Counted from the first letter of the stretch, positions 17,770 through 27,538 are shown. The stretch is 64,000 nt of DNA from Labrys monachus (GCF_030814655.1 NZ_JAUSVK010000001.1:937043-1001042), one strand, 5' to 3'. Notes: a model not told the origin generated them from the sequence alone. Numbers and translations are program-made.

Positions 17770-18354
17770 ATGGCGTCCCAGCCTGCGGCCGGTGACCGCC
17801 GCTCCAGCGGGGAGCAGCGATCGGCCGCCGATCTCAGATCGGTCTTTCTTGCCGAAGGCGTCGTGCTGGTCGTGCTGGGCTGCGCCGCCGTTCTCGCCCC
17901 GATGCTCGGCGGCCTGGTGACCGTCGCTTTTCTCGGATGGCTCTTCCTGATCGCCGGAATCGCCGGCGGCATCGCCGCCTTCCCGGCGCGGGGGGCGATC
18001 AAGCTGGCATGGTCGCTGACGTCGGCGGCCCTCGCGCTGCTCGTGGGGCTTGCCCTGCTGGTGGACCCGTTCCAGGGGACGGTGTCGCTCACCATCCTGC
18101 TCGCGGCCTTCTTCGTCGTCGATGCCATCCTGCTGATCGGGCTGGCGGCCGTCTGCCGCCGCGACCTGCCGGGCCGGTGGGAATGGATGACGATGAACGG
18201 GGTCGCCGACCTGATCTTCGCCGGAATCGTGCTGGCGGGCCTGCCCGGATCCCCCCTCTGGGCACTCGGCCTTCTGGTCGGCATCGACATGGTGTTCGGC
18301 GGCATCGCGCTGATCGCGCTGGCCGCAGATCCGCGGCGGCAGGGGGCGGGCTGA
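17770..18354 (+). CDS. HdeD-like (DUF308) integral membrane protein
   Basis: 194 residues, start at ATG 17770. About six hydrophobic segments follow a short polar N terminus (for example VFLAEGVVLVVLGCAAVLAP and LAWSLTSAALALLVGLALLV), with the paired-helix pattern of the HdeD/DUF308 family. E. coli HdeD is an acid-stress membrane protein; the molecular role is unknown. It lies 41 bp after the kinase-like fusion and 68 bp before an alcohol dehydrogenase, all on the plus strand, so the three probably share the box at 15974. Confidence 0.82.
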   Translation: MASQPAAGDRRSSGEQRSAADLRSVFLAEGVVLVVLGCAAVLAPMLGGLVTVAFLGWLFLIAGIAGGIAAFPARGAIKLAWSLTSAALALLVGLALLVDPFQGTVSLTILLAAFFVVDAILLIGLAAVCRRDLPGRWEWMTMNGVADLIFAGIVLAGLPGSPLWALGLLVGIDMVFGGIALIALAADPRRQGAG

Positions 18355-18422
18355 GTGCCGCGGCGTCCAGGTGATCGGCCTGTCGCCGACCGCCTCTCGA
18401 AACGCTCTCCGAGGAGACAGAC

Positions 18423-19406
18423 ATGAAAGCCATGGTCCTGCGTGCGATCGGCACGCCGCTGCAGCTCGAAGACAGGCCGGACCCCCAGCCGGGGCCCGGC
18501 GAGATCCGGGTACGGGTCGAGGCCTGCGCGGTGTGCCGGACCGACCTTCACGTCGTCGACGGCGAACTGGCCAACCCCAAGGTGCCCATCGTCCCGGGGC
18601 ACGAGATCGTCGGCATCGTCGAGACGCTCGGCGCGGGCGTGTCGGCTCCCGTGCCGGGCACGCGTGTCGGCATTCCCTGGCTCGGGCATACATGCGGCCA
18701 TTGCCCCTATTGCGCTTCCGGCCACGAGAATCTCTGCGACGAGCCGGCCTTCACCGGCTATACCCGCGACGGCGGCTTTGCGACCCATGTCGTGGCGGAC
18801 GCCGCCTTCGCCTTTCCCCTGCCGCACTGCGAGGACCCCGTCCATACGGCCCCTCTGATGTGCGCCGGCCTGATCGGCTGGCGCTCGCTCACCATGGCGG
18901 GGGAGAGCCGCAGGATCGGGCTCTACGGATTCGGCGCCGCGGCCCATATCCTCGCCCAGGTCTGCCGCTGGCAGGGACGCGAGGTCTACGCCTTCACGCG
19001 CGCCGGCGACGATGCCGCCCAGGCGATGGCCCGTTCGCTCGGCGCCTGCTGGGCCGGCAGTTCCGACGAGACGCCGCCGGAGCCGCTCGACGCCGCTATC
19101 ATCTTCGCCCCCGTCGGAGCCCTGGTGCCGAGCGCGCTGCGGGCCGTCCGGAAAGGCGGGCGCGTGGTCTGCGGCGGCATCCATATGAGCGACATACCGC
19201 AGTTCCCCTATGCCATCCTGTGGGAGGAGCGCCAGCTCGTCTCCGTGGCCAACCTGACGCGTCACGACGCCGTCGAATTTCTCGCCCTCGCGCCGCAGGC
19301 CGGCATCCGGACGACCACGACGGTCTACCCGCTCGAACGCGCCAACGACGCGCTCGCCGATCTGAGGGCTGGTCGGTTCCAGGGCGCAGCGGTGCTGGTG
19401 CCCTGA
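18423..19406 (+). CDS. Zinc-dependent alcohol dehydrogenase family protein
   Basis: 327 residues from the ATG at 18423 (GAGGAG upstream). A medium-chain dehydrogenase: catalytic zinc ligands in CAVCRTDLH and the GHE of PGHEIVGIVE, the four structural-zinc cysteines in CGHCPYCASGHENLC, and a nucleotide-binding fold at IGLYGFGAAAHILAQ. That glycine motif is somewhat altered from GxGxxG, so the cofactor is less certain. It interconverts alcohols and aldehydes with NAD(P). The place in a low-oxygen island suggests disposal of reducing power, or aldehyde handling alongside PaoABC; both are inference. It converges with the MgtA-type ATPase gene. Confidence 0.88.
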   Translation: MKAMVLRAIGTPLQLEDRPDPQPGPGEIRVRVEACAVCRTDLHVVDGELANPKVPIVPGHEIVGIVETLGAGVSAPVPGTRVGIPWLGHTCGHCPYCASGHENLCDEPAFTGYTRDGGFATHVVADAAFAFPLPHCEDPVHTAPLMCAGLIGWRSLTMAGESRRIGLYGFGAAAHILAQVCRWQGREVYAFTRAGDDAAQAMARSLGACWAGSSDETPPEPLDAAIIFAPVGALVPSALRAVRKGGRVVCGGIHMSDIPQFPYAILWEERQLVSVANLTRHDAVEFLALAPQAGIRTTTTVYPLERANDALADLRAGRFQGAAVLVP

Positions 19407-19427
19407 ACGGCGCGGCAGAAAATGCTT

Positions 19428-22031
19428 CTATTTGCCAGCTAAGGAAGGCATGGCGATCCTTTTCAGGATCGCCGCCGAGGCGAGATAGGCCGCGCTGATG
19501 CCGATGACGGCCAGCAGAGTCGGCGCGGGAAGCGGGACGAATCCGACGAAAGCGCCGAGCGGGGACAGCGCCAGGAACAGCGCCGCCGCCAGCGCGCCGA
19601 GCGAGGTCGCCACCAGGACGGGGTGGGGCCTGCTCGCCCAAAGCGGCCTTGCCGTGCGGATCACGAAGATGACCAGGATCTGGGTCGAGATCGATTCGAC
19701 GAACCAGGCCGTCCGGAACACCGCGACGTCGGACGCAAAGCCCCAATGGAGGAGGATGAAGGTGGCGATGTCGAACAGCGACGACAGGGGCCCCATGATC
19801 AGCGTGAAGCGGAGGACCGCCTTCATGTCCCAGGCCTGCGGCGCGGCGAGCATTTCCCGGTCGGTGACGTCGAAGGGGATGCCGATCTCGGAGACGTCGT
19901 AGATCAGATTGTTGAGCAGGATCTGCAGGGGGGCCAGCGGGAGGAACGGCAGGATCAGCGAGGCCAGCGCCATCGAGAGCATGTTGCCGAAATTCGAGCT
20001 CGTTCCCATGCGGATATATTTCATGATGTTGGCATAGGTGCGCCGGCCCTCGACGATGCCGTCGCCGAGAACCCCGAGGTCGGGGGCGAGCAGGATGATA
20101 TCGGCCGCTTCGCGCGCGACGTCCGTGCCGCCCTCCACCGAAAGCCCGACGTCGGCGGCGTGGATGGCGGGGGCGTCGTTGATGCCGTCGCCGATGAAGC
20201 CGACGGTGTGCCCCGCCCGGCGCAGCGCCCGCACGATGCGGCTCTTCTGGTCGGGCGATATGCGGACGAAGAGGTTCGTCCTGCCGACGCGGTCGATGAG
20301 GGCCGCCTCGCTGAGCGAGGCGATTTCGTCACCCGACAGGATGCCCTGCGCCGGAAGGTGCAGGGTTTCGACGAGATGCAGCACCACGGCGGCGGCATCG
20401 CCCGAGATGATCTTCACCGCTACCCCCGCCTCCATCAGGCGGGCGACGGCCTCGGTCGCGCTGGCCTTCGGCGGATCGACGAAGATGGCGCAGCCGACGA
20501 AGACGAGGCCGGCTTCCGCATCGACCTCGACCTTGCTGCAATCGGGCGGCATGGCGCGGCGGGCGACGGCGAGCAGGCGCAGGCCCTGGCGTCCCTTCTC
20601 CTCGAAAAGGGCAACCAGCTTCGCCCGCATCGCCTCGTCGAGGGGGATGGGGGTGCCGTCCGGCGCCTCGACGTCGCTGCAGATCGCCAGGATCGCCTCG
20701 GGCGCCCCCTTGGTGATCAATTCCGGCGCGGAACCGCTGGAGACCAGGACGGAGCACCGCCTTCGCTCGAAGTCGAACGGCAGGTCGTCCAGGCATCGCC
20801 AGTCGCCGGCGGGCATCGGGCCGGCGTTGATCGCATCGTCGAGATTGCTCTGCATGCCGCTGACGAAGTGGCTGTTCAGCCGGACCAGTTCGGCGACCCG
20901 CGTATTTTCGAGGCCGTCGGGGCCGACGCTGCCGACATGGGTGATGCGCGCTTCGGTCAGCGTTCCCGTCTTGTCGGTACACAGGACGTCCATGGCGCCG
21001 AGATCGTGGATGGCGGAGAGGCGCTTCACCACCACCTTGCGTTCGGCCATCCTGACGGCTCCGCGCGCCAGCGTCACCGTCATGACCATCGGCAGCAGTT
21101 CCGGGGTCAGCCCGACGGCGAGGGCCACGGCGAACATGAAACTCTCGAGCGAGAGGCCGTGATGCACGACCTGCGTGAGGAGCACGAACAGGACGAGGAA
21201 GCCGGTGAGGCGCAGGATGAGCATGCCGAGGCCGTGGACCCCGCGCTCCAGCGCCGTCGGCGGCTGCCGGGCCTGGAGGGAGGCCGCAATGGCACCGAAT
21301 CGCGTCTTTCCGCCCGTGGCGATCACGAGCATGACGGCCTCGCCGCCGACGATGCTCGTGCCGCTGAACAGCGCGTTGAAGGCATCGTTGGGCGCAAGGC
21401 CGGCGGCGGGGCCCGTGCGCTTCTCGACCGAATAGGGCTCGCCCGTCAGCATCGCCTCGTTCACCAGGGCGCCGCGGCCCGACAAGAGGACGCCATCGGC
21501 CGGAACGAGGTTGCCGCTGCGCAGCTCCACCACGTCGCCCGGCACGATATCGCGCACGGGCAGTTCCACCGCCTTTCCATCCCGTCGCACCGAGGCCGTC
21601 ACCGCCACCGAATGCCGGAGCGCGTCGACGGCCGATTCCGCCTTCTGCTCCTGCACGATGTCGAGAAGGATCGAGAACAATACGATCACGACGATCAGGA
21701 TGAAGCTCTGCCAGTCGCCGGTGGCGCCGGACAGGACGGCGGCGATGAGGAGGATGGCGATCAGCGGCTCGGCGAGGCGTTTGCCGAGCTTGGCGAGGAG
21801 GCCGCGCCGGTTCTTCACCACAGCGAGGTTGGGGCCGTACCGCGCGAGGCGCTCGGCGCTTTCAGCGGCCGTGAGGCCGGAGGGCCTGCTCGACGTCGCC
21901 CGCAGCGCTTCCTCGTTGGACACCGTCCAGAACGCGTCTCCGGCATCCGACGAAAGGCGGCTGCCCGTGCCGGGAAGCGGGGCGGGGCCGGCCGCCTTCG
22001 GAGCGCCCGGCAGGATCGTGCTTTCCGTCAT
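19428..22031 (-). CDS. mgtA: P-type ATPase, MgtA/MgtB type (magnesium import)
   Basis: 867 residues from the ATG at 22031, which overlaps the chaB stop as ATGA; an ATG four codons upstream (22043) is possible. Features in order: cation-ATPase N-terminal domain, two membrane helices, actuator domain with MLTGEPYSVEK, helix M4 with VGLTPELLPMVMTV as in Mg2+ P-type ATPases, the phosphorylation site CTDKTGTLTEA, the hinge GDGINDAPA and four C-terminal membrane helices. It should move Mg2+ into the cytoplasm using ATP. It is the last gene of a minus-strand operon with an ABC exporter and ChaB. It is one of three different P-type ATPases in the window. Confidence 0.88.
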   Translation of the reverse strand: MTESTILPGAPKAAGPAPLPGTGSRLSSDAGDAFWTVSNEEALRATSSRPSGLTAAESAERLARYGPNLAVVKNRRGLLAKLGKRLAEPLIAILLIAAVLSGATGDWQSFILIVVIVLFSILLDIVQEQKAESAVDALRHSVAVTASVRRDGKAVELPVRDIVPGDVVELRSGNLVPADGVLLSGRGALVNEAMLTGEPYSVEKRTGPAAGLAPNDAFNALFSGTSIVGGEAVMLVIATGGKTRFGAIAASLQARQPPTALERGVHGLGMLILRLTGFLVLFVLLTQVVHHGLSLESFMFAVALAVGLTPELLPMVMTVTLARGAVRMAERKVVVKRLSAIHDLGAMDVLCTDKTGTLTEARITHVGSVGPDGLENTRVAELVRLNSHFVSGMQSNLDDAINAGPMPAGDWRCLDDLPFDFERRRCSVLVSSGSAPELITKGAPEAILAICSDVEAPDGTPIPLDEAMRAKLVALFEEKGRQGLRLLAVARRAMPPDCSKVEVDAEAGLVFVGCAIFVDPPKASATEAVARLMEAGVAVKIISGDAAAVVLHLVETLHLPAQGILSGDEIASLSEAALIDRVGRTNLFVRISPDQKSRIVRALRRAGHTVGFIGDGINDAPAIHAADVGLSVEGGTDVAREAADIILLAPDLGVLGDGIVEGRRTYANIMKYIRMGTSSNFGNMLSMALASLILPFLPLAPLQILLNNLIYDVSEIGIPFDVTDREMLAAPQAWDMKAVLRFTLIMGPLSSLFDIATFILLHWGFASDVAVFRTAWFVESISTQILVIFVIRTARPLWASRPHPVLVATSLGALAAALFLALSPLGAFVGFVPLPAPTLLAVIGISAAYLASAAILKRIAMPSLAGK

Positions 22032-22240
22032 CGTTCCACCCATGTGCCGTCGTCCTTGCGGTATTTGCGCTTCACCGCGGCCCAGGCCACGCGATGGGCG
22101 ATCTCCTCCCGAGCGGCGGTCCCATAGCGTGCATAGCCGGTCCAGGCGCTGTTGAAGGCGGCGCGGTAGATTTCCTGCGCATGAAGCGGCAGATGCGCCC
22201 GGACGCTTTCGGGGATATCCTCGATGGCGGCATAGGGCAT
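22028..22240 (-). CDS. chaB: ChaB family protein
   Basis: 70 residues. The sequence (PESVRAHLPLHAQEIYRAAF, then AHRVAWAAVKRKYRKDDGTW) matches the whole ChaB family, small cytoplasmic proteins named for their place next to the ChaA Ca2+/H+ antiporter in E. coli and proposed to regulate cation transport. Here the downstream partner is an MgtA-type ATPase, coupled by a four-base overlap, which supports a link with cation transport. Its actual function is unproven. Confidence 0.9.
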   Translation of the reverse strand: MPYAAIEDIPESVRAHLPLHAQEIYRAAFNSAWTGYARYGTAAREEIAHRVAWAAVKRKYRKDDGTWVER

Positions 22241-22255
22241 GGTCGCCTCCTTCGA

Positions 22256-23089
22256 TCAGGCCGTCAGGCGCGGGTAGAGGCGGGCGGCGATCGCGATGAG
22301 CACCGCGGTGGTGACCAGCAGCACCGTGCAGTCCACGGAAAGCCCGAAGCGGCTCGTCCCCCCGGTCAGCATGAGCGTGCGCAGGGCGTCCACCTCATAG
22401 GTCAGGGGATTGGCGAGGGAGATGGCCTTCAGCCATGCCGGCATGAGTTCGATCGGATAGATGGCGTTGCTGGCGAAGAAGATCGGCATGGTGAGCACCT
22501 GGCCGATGCCCATGAAGCGGTCCCTGGTCCTGACGATGCAGGCCATGATCAGGGAGAAGGTGGAGAACAGCGCCGAGCCGAGCATGATCACGCCGGCAAC
22601 GGCGGCGAGGTTTGCCGGATGAACGTCGACGGCGATGCCGAGCGCATAAGCGAGGAGATAGACCACGACGGCCTGCGACAGGCCCCTGGCGCCGGCGGAG
22701 ACGGCCTTGCCGATGACCAGGGCGCTGCGCGGGGCGGGGCTCACCATGTAGCGATGCAGGATGCCGAGGTCGCGCTCCCAGATGGCGGCGATGCCGTAGA
22801 AGATCGCGGCGAACAGGACGCTTTGCGCCAGGATGCCGGGCGCGAGAAAGTCGAGGTAGCGGCCGTTCTCGGACGCCAGACCGCGAACCTGGGCCATGAC
22901 CTCGCCGAACAGCACCAGCCAGAGCGCCGGCTGGATCGCGCGGGTGAGCAACTCGCTCGGGTCGCGGCGCAGCTTGCTGAGCTCGGCAGCGGCCACCGCA
23001 TAGACCTGGGTGGCGTAGTCGCCGACGGGCCGAACGAGCCCCCTATCCATGGGCGCTGGCATTGAAACGGGCCTGGCGGACGTTGCCAT
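22256..23089 (-). CDS. ABC-2 type transporter permease (DrrB-like)
   Basis: 277 residues from the ATG at 23089, with GGGAGGAG a few bases upstream; the open frame extends to 23152 inside the ATPase gene. Six hydrophobic segments follow a ~50-residue cytoplasmic N terminus, and the family signature region ANPLTYEVDALRTLM lies before the last helix. It is the membrane half of a daunorubicin-resistance-type exporter; the substrate is unknown. The preceding ATPase gene overlaps it by 47 bp, so the two are expressed together. Confidence 0.88.
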   Translation of the reverse strand: MATSARPVSMPAPMDRGLVRPVGDYATQVYAVAAAELSKLRRDPSELLTRAIQPALWLVLFGEVMAQVRGLASENGRYLDFLAPGILAQSVLFAAIFYGIAAIWERDLGILHRYMVSPAPRSALVIGKAVSAGARGLSQAVVVYLLAYALGIAVDVHPANLAAVAGVIMLGSALFSTFSLIMACIVRTRDRFMGIGQVLTMPIFFASNAIYPIELMPAWLKAISLANPLTYEVDALRTLMLTGGTSRFGLSVDCTVLLVTTAVLIAIAARLYPRLTA

Positions 23090-23891
23090 AGTCTCCTCCC
23101 TGGTCGATATCGCTGCCGGCCACCTGCGCGAAGACGTCGTCGAGCGTCGCATCCGGCCCCAGCTGCGCCTTCAAGGCCGCCGGCGAACCCACCCTTTCGA
23201 GGCGGCCGCGGTGGAGGATGCCGATGCGGTCGCAGAGCGTCTCCGCTTCTTCCATGACGTGGGTGGTGATGAGGATCGCAGTGCCGTAGCGGGTGCGAAG
23301 ATCGCGGACGTGGTCCCAGATCGCGGTTCTCGCCACCGGGTCGAGACCGACCGTCGGCTCGTCCATGATGAGGAGCACGGGACGGTGGAGCGTGCTCTGG
23401 GCGATCTCGAGGCGGCGCAGCATGCCGCCGGAATAGTGTTGCGCCGGCCGGTCGGCGACGCCGGCCAGACCGGTCATCGCGAGCGCTTCGGCGATCCTCG
23501 ATGCGCGCTCCCGAGGCGGAATGAGATAGAGCCGCGCCGAGAGGAGCAGATTCTCGCGGCCGGTGAGGGCGCCGTCTGCGGACAGCAATTGCGGCACGTA
23601 GCCGATCAGCGCCCGCACCTCCTTCGAGGATCGCGAAAGGTCCCGCCCGGCTATCCAGGCATTGCCGCCGGTCGCGGGAAGGAGCGTCGTCAGCATCTTG
23701 ATGAGCGTCGATTTGCCGGCGCCGTTGGGTCCGATGAGGCCGAAGATCTCGCCGCGCGCGATGGCGAGATCGACGCCGTCGACGACGACGTGTCCGTCGT
23801 AGGACTTGGTCAGGGCCGCCGTGCGCAGGAGGGGAGCGGCAGCCTCTTCCGAGGCCGTCTTCGGCGCGATCGATACCGCATGCTGTTCCAT
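23043..23891 (-). CDS. ABC transporter ATP-binding protein (DrrA-like)
   Basis: 282 residues from the ATG at 23891. Walker A is GPNGAGKST, the ABC signature is HYSGGMLRRLEIA, Walker B is LLIMDEPTVGLD, and the switch histidine follows in LITTHVMEEAETLCDRIG. It energises the permease encoded next. The C-terminal extension resembles DrrA-type exporters. It is the first gene of the minus-strand operon with the permease, chaB and mgtA; a FixK-like box lies 87.5 bp upstream with a TAAGGT hexamer at the expected -10 place. Confidence 0.9.
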   Translation of the reverse strand: MEQHAVSIAPKTASEEAAAPLLRTAALTKSYDGHVVVDGVDLAIARGEIFGLIGPNGAGKSTLIKMLTTLLPATGGNAWIAGRDLSRSSKEVRALIGYVPQLLSADGALTGRENLLLSARLYLIPPRERASRIAEALAMTGLAGVADRPAQHYSGGMLRRLEIAQSTLHRPVLLIMDEPTVGLDPVARTAIWDHVRDLRTRYGTAILITTHVMEEAETLCDRIGILHRGRLERVGSPAALKAQLGPDATLDDVFAQVAGSDIDQGGDYGNVRQARFNASAHG

Positions 23892-23971
23892 CCCTGGCCC
23901 TCTACCAGCGCCACGCCGGACTCCCGGAGCGGCCACGCGGCGCCACCTTACAGAGGGAGGTCTCCCGCGCC

Positions 23972-23985
23972 TTGATCCATGACAA
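23972..23985. promoter_or_regulatory. FixK/FNR-like box for the ABC-chaB-mgtA operon
   Basis: TTGATCCATGACAA: perfect left half, two mismatches in the right half. The centre is 87.5 bp before the ATPase start at 23891. A -10-like TAAGGT (minus strand, from 23950) begins 28.5 bp downstream of the box centre. Confidence 0.5.
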
Positions 23986-24043
23986 GCGGCCGGGCGAACG
24001 GCGGCCGGGCGCCGGAGAAGGGGGCGGGAATCGAGCCGGCCGA

Positions 24044-26590
24044 TCAGGCCTGCCTGGCCCGCCGCGCCGCTGCGGCTTCACCCAGCCAGCGCGCGAAGCC
24101 GACCCATCCGCCGGCAGCGGCGCTGAGCAGCAGGCCCGCGGCCAGGACGGGCCATGGAGGCAGGGAGACGCGGAAGACGGAGGCGAGGGCGGGGATGCCG
24201 AAGATCGCCGCCATCACCAGGAACGAGAGCGTTGCGATGGCGAAGAAGACCCAGTGGCGGCGATCGAGGAACGGCGTTCCCACCTCGGCCGCCTCGGCGA
24301 AGGCGAGCGACAGGTTCCCGGCGATCAGCATGACGAAGGCGAGCGCACGGGCGCTGTCTTCCGGCAGGCCCTGCGCCCAGGCCCACAGATAGGCGCCGAA
24401 CACGCAGGCGAGGACGACCAGACCCTGAAGGACGCCGAACGCCATGTGGCGCATGCCGAACAACGCCTCGCCCGACCGCCGCGGCGGCTTGTCCATGGCG
24501 TGCCGCTCGCCGGGCTCTCCTTCGAAGACGAGGGAGCAGACGGGATCGATGATGAGTTCGAGGAGGACGACATGGAGCGGAAACAGGACGGGAGGCAGGC
24601 CCGTCACGACAGGGAGCAGCGCCAGGCCGGCAACCGGGATGTGGATCGCGGTGACGTAGACGAGCGCCTTGCGCAGATTGGCGAAGATGCGCCGGCCCAG
24701 CCTTATGCCGCCGATGATCGAGGCGAGCCGGTCATCGAGAAGCACGATGTCCGCCGCCTCGCGCGCGACGTCCGTGCCGCGCCGGCCCATGGCGATGCCG
24801 ATATGGGCCGCTTCCAGCGCGGGGGCGTCGTTGATGCCGTCTCCGGTCATGGCGACCACCTCGCCATTGGCCTTGAAGGCTTCGACGAGAGCGAGTTTCT
24901 GTTCCGGGGCCACGCGGGCGAAGACCCGGGTCCGCCGCACGCGCTGTTCGAGCGCACCGGGTGCAAGCCGTGCGATCTCGGCGCCTGTCATGGCACCCGC
25001 GCCGGTGTCGATGCCCGCCTGGCGGGCGATCTCGACCGCCGTGGCAGGGTAGTCGCCGGTGATCATGGCGACGTCGATGCCGGCATGCCGCGCCTGCGAC
25101 AACGCGGCGGCGGCATCGCTCCGGACAGGATCCTCGAACGCGACGAGGCCGTCGAACCCGAAGAGCGGGAGGCGCCCGTCCGCGCCGACTCCGGCCCGGC
25201 GGCTGCTCGCGACGCCCAGCACGCGCAGCCCGCGCTCGGCGAGTTCGGCGACGGCACCTTCCGCCGGCGCCCGTTCGCCGGCCGGCATCCCGCACAGGTC
25301 GAAGATCGCTTCGGGAGCGCCCTTTGCCGCATGGAGGACCTCGCCGTCCGGCATGGCCCAGGCCTGGATGAAGGCGAGGCGGTCCGGCCGCAAGGGGTAG
25401 GACCGCAGAGGCTGGGTTGCGGATACCGGGAGGGGCGACGAGCCGACCGCCTCGCGCACCGCTTTGTCCATCGGATCGACCGGGCGAGGTGCCGAGGCCA
25501 GCGCCGCCGGCACGAGCACATCGAGGGCGCCGGCGGCTGAGGGATCGTAGAGGATGCCGGTCCGCCATGTCGCGGCGACACGCATGCGGTTCTCGGTGAG
25601 CGTGCCGGTCTTGTCGACGCACAGCATCGTCACCGCGCCCAGCGTCTCGATGGCGGCGGAGCGGCGGACCAGCACCTTTTGCCGGGCGAGGCGGAAGGAG
25701 CCGAGCGCGAGGAAGATGGCCAGCACCATCGGGAATTCCTCGGGCAGCAGCGCGATGGCGAGCGTGATGCCGGCGAGCCCGCCCTCGATCCAATCGCCCC
25801 TCAGCACCCCGTAGGTCAGGGCGACGATGCCGCAAAAAGCGAGGGCGGTAGCGCCGAGCCTGGCGACGAGCGGCTGCATGCTCTTCTGGAGGAGCGTCGG
25901 CTCGTCTTCGATCGAGGCCAGGGACAGACCGATGCGTCCGAGATTGGTGGAAACGCCGGTGCGCGTCACCTCGACCACGCCCTGCCCGCGGACATTCATC
26001 GTACCCGCATAGACGAAGGACGTTGCCTCGCCGCCCGGCTGTGCCTCCGCATGCTCTGCCGGTCCCCCGTCGCCCGCCGGTCGCTTGCTGACGGGGACGC
26101 TCTCCCCGGTGAGAACGGATTCATCGACCGTCAGGGCGTCGCCGGCGACCAGGACGCCGTCGGCCGGCAGGCGCTCGCCTTCCCCCGCCAGCATCAGGTC
26201 GCCCGGCACGAGCTCGTGCGCCGGGATGCGCCGCTCCCGGCCTTCGCGGATCACCCTGGCGAAAGGCTCCGCCAGTTGGCGCAACGCCGAGACCACACGT
26301 TCGGTTCGCGCTTCCTGGAAGACCACGAGGCCGATGGTGACGGCAGCACCGCAGAGGACGAAGATGCCTTCCCCCCAATCGCCCACCGTCAGATAGAGAA
26401 CCGCGGCGGCGAGGAGGAGCAGGAACATCGGCTCGCGCAGGATGTCCCGCATGATGTCGGCCACGTTCCGCGAACGCGGCTTTTCGAGCGTGTTCGGGCC
26501 ATGACGCGCCAGGCGCCGGGCCGCTTCCTGTTCCGACAGTCCTTCGAGGCGGCCAGCCGCGGCGGCTGGAGGCGCTGCGCCGTCGTTCAT
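24044..26590 (-). CDS. Cation-transporting P-type ATPase (P2-type, calcium-pump-like)
   Basis: 848 residues. N-terminal cation-ATPase domain (LSEQEAARRLARHGPNTLEK), actuator domain with VLTGESVPVSKRP, helix M4 ALLPEEFPMVLAI, phosphorylation site CVDKTGTLTEN, hinge GDGINDAPALEAAHIG and a six-helix C-terminal region. The overall form is P2A, but the M4 motif PEEFPMV differs from the PEGLP of known Ca2+ pumps, so the ion is uncertain. It follows a USP gene by 46 bp on the same strand, and both should read from the perfect box at 27790. A P-type ATPase (CtpF) is also part of the mycobacterial dormancy regulon. Confidence 0.85.
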   Translation of the reverse strand: MNDGAAPPAAAAGRLEGLSEQEAARRLARHGPNTLEKPRSRNVADIMRDILREPMFLLLLAAAVLYLTVGDWGEGIFVLCGAAVTIGLVVFQEARTERVVSALRQLAEPFARVIREGRERRIPAHELVPGDLMLAGEGERLPADGVLVAGDALTVDESVLTGESVPVSKRPAGDGGPAEHAEAQPGGEATSFVYAGTMNVRGQGVVEVTRTGVSTNLGRIGLSLASIEDEPTLLQKSMQPLVARLGATALAFCGIVALTYGVLRGDWIEGGLAGITLAIALLPEEFPMVLAIFLALGSFRLARQKVLVRRSAAIETLGAVTMLCVDKTGTLTENRMRVAATWRTGILYDPSAAGALDVLVPAALASAPRPVDPMDKAVREAVGSSPLPVSATQPLRSYPLRPDRLAFIQAWAMPDGEVLHAAKGAPEAIFDLCGMPAGERAPAEGAVAELAERGLRVLGVASSRRAGVGADGRLPLFGFDGLVAFEDPVRSDAAAALSQARHAGIDVAMITGDYPATAVEIARQAGIDTGAGAMTGAEIARLAPGALEQRVRRTRVFARVAPEQKLALVEAFKANGEVVAMTGDGINDAPALEAAHIGIAMGRRGTDVAREAADIVLLDDRLASIIGGIRLGRRIFANLRKALVYVTAIHIPVAGLALLPVVTGLPPVLFPLHVVLLELIIDPVCSLVFEGEPGERHAMDKPPRRSGEALFGMRHMAFGVLQGLVVLACVFGAYLWAWAQGLPEDSARALAFVMLIAGNLSLAFAEAAEVGTPFLDRRHWVFFAIATLSFLVMAAIFGIPALASVFRVSLPPWPVLAAGLLLSAAAGGWVGFARWLGEAAAARRARQA

Positions 26591-26636
26591 CTGGATGGCT
26601 CAGTTCCTTCGGGCCGTACGCTGCGTCAGCCCGACC

Positions 26637-27479
26637 TCAATGCGACATGAACAGCGGCACCGGGCAATGGTCGAGGAGGGACCGGGTCACGCCGCCGAAA
26701 ACGGTCTCGTGCAGCCGCGAATGGACAAATCCGCCCATCACCAGCAGATCCGCCCCGAATCCCACGGCGTGGCTGCGCAGCGTCGCCGCAACGTCGCCGT
26801 CGGCGGCGTCCAGGCTGTTCACGGACACGCGAATGCCGTGCCGTGCCAGGCAGGGCGCGAGGTCCGCTCCCATCAGGGCGTCCGGCAGGTCCTTCTCGCC
26901 GGTTACCGAGACGATCTCCACCGCCTCGGCGTCCTTCAGGAATGGCAGGGCATCGCCCGTCGCCCGCGCGGCCTTGGCGCTGCCGTCCCAGGCGACGATC
27001 ACCCGCCTGCTTCGGCACACGTCGTGTCCGGCGGGGACGATGATCAGAGGACGGCCGCTGTCCAGAAGCAATGTCTCCACCACCGCCCGATCGAGAGCGA
27101 TGGACTCCGGTTCGGCGTCGAGAACCGCGAGATCGTGCACGCGGGCCTGCGCCGTGAACGAGGCCAGCAGATCGGGATAGGACAATTGCGGCGTCTCGGT
27201 GGAACAGATGATTCCGGCTGCCGCCGCGTCCGCCCGCGCGGTCTGGGCGACGGTTTCGACGAGCGCCTCCAATCGCCTGTTCTCGGCCTGCACAAGGTCC
27301 CAGACCAGCCCGTTGGCCCAGTTGAAAGGCAATTTCAGCCTGACGGACGAAGCCTGCACCGTTGTGTGGGCGTCTGCCCGGTGGGCGAGCGAAAGCCCGT
27401 AAGGCAGCGCGAAGGATGTTTCCGCCGGCCCGAACTGCTTCGTCACTGCGACGAACACGTTCTTCACGTTCCCGATCAT
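26637..27479 (-). CDS. Universal stress protein, tandem-domain (USP 2)
   Basis: 280 residues from the ATG at 27479 (GGAG six bases upstream; the ATG at 27515 is worse placed). Two UspA-like domains. The C-terminal nucleotide-binding motif reads GGFVHSRLHETVFGG, with Val in place of the second Gly, so ATP binding may be altered. It ends with CPVPLFMSH as its relatives do. It lies between a 39-aa membrane-protein gene upstream and a P-type ATPase downstream on the same strand. It may have its own promoter from the weaker box at 27539. Confidence 0.9.
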   Translation of the reverse strand: MIGNVKNVFVAVTKQFGPAETSFALPYGLSLAHRADAHTTVQASSVRLKLPFNWANGLVWDLVQAENRRLEALVETVAQTARADAAAAGIICSTETPQLSYPDLLASFTAQARVHDLAVLDAEPESIALDRAVVETLLLDSGRPLIIVPAGHDVCRSRRVIVAWDGSAKAARATGDALPFLKDAEAVEIVSVTGEKDLPDALMGADLAPCLARHGIRVSVNSLDAADGDVAATLRSHAVGFGADLLVMGGFVHSRLHETVFGGVTRSLLDHCPVPLFMSH

Positions 27480-27538
27480 GTCATTCTCCGTCCCGCCTCT
27501 TGGAAGAAGGAGCATGCGACATGCGCGGGGGGCCTGCC

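Noticed and set aside
19623-22127. Long plus-strand open frame (834 codons) opposite mgtA
   Set aside because: Antisense shadow of a conserved P-type ATPase; the translation is rich in Asp/Gly/Arg/His with no domain. The same applies to the long frames opposite xfp (9846-11594), rbbA (29083-31929), clp (50874-53564) and the ATPase at 53797 (53812-56346).
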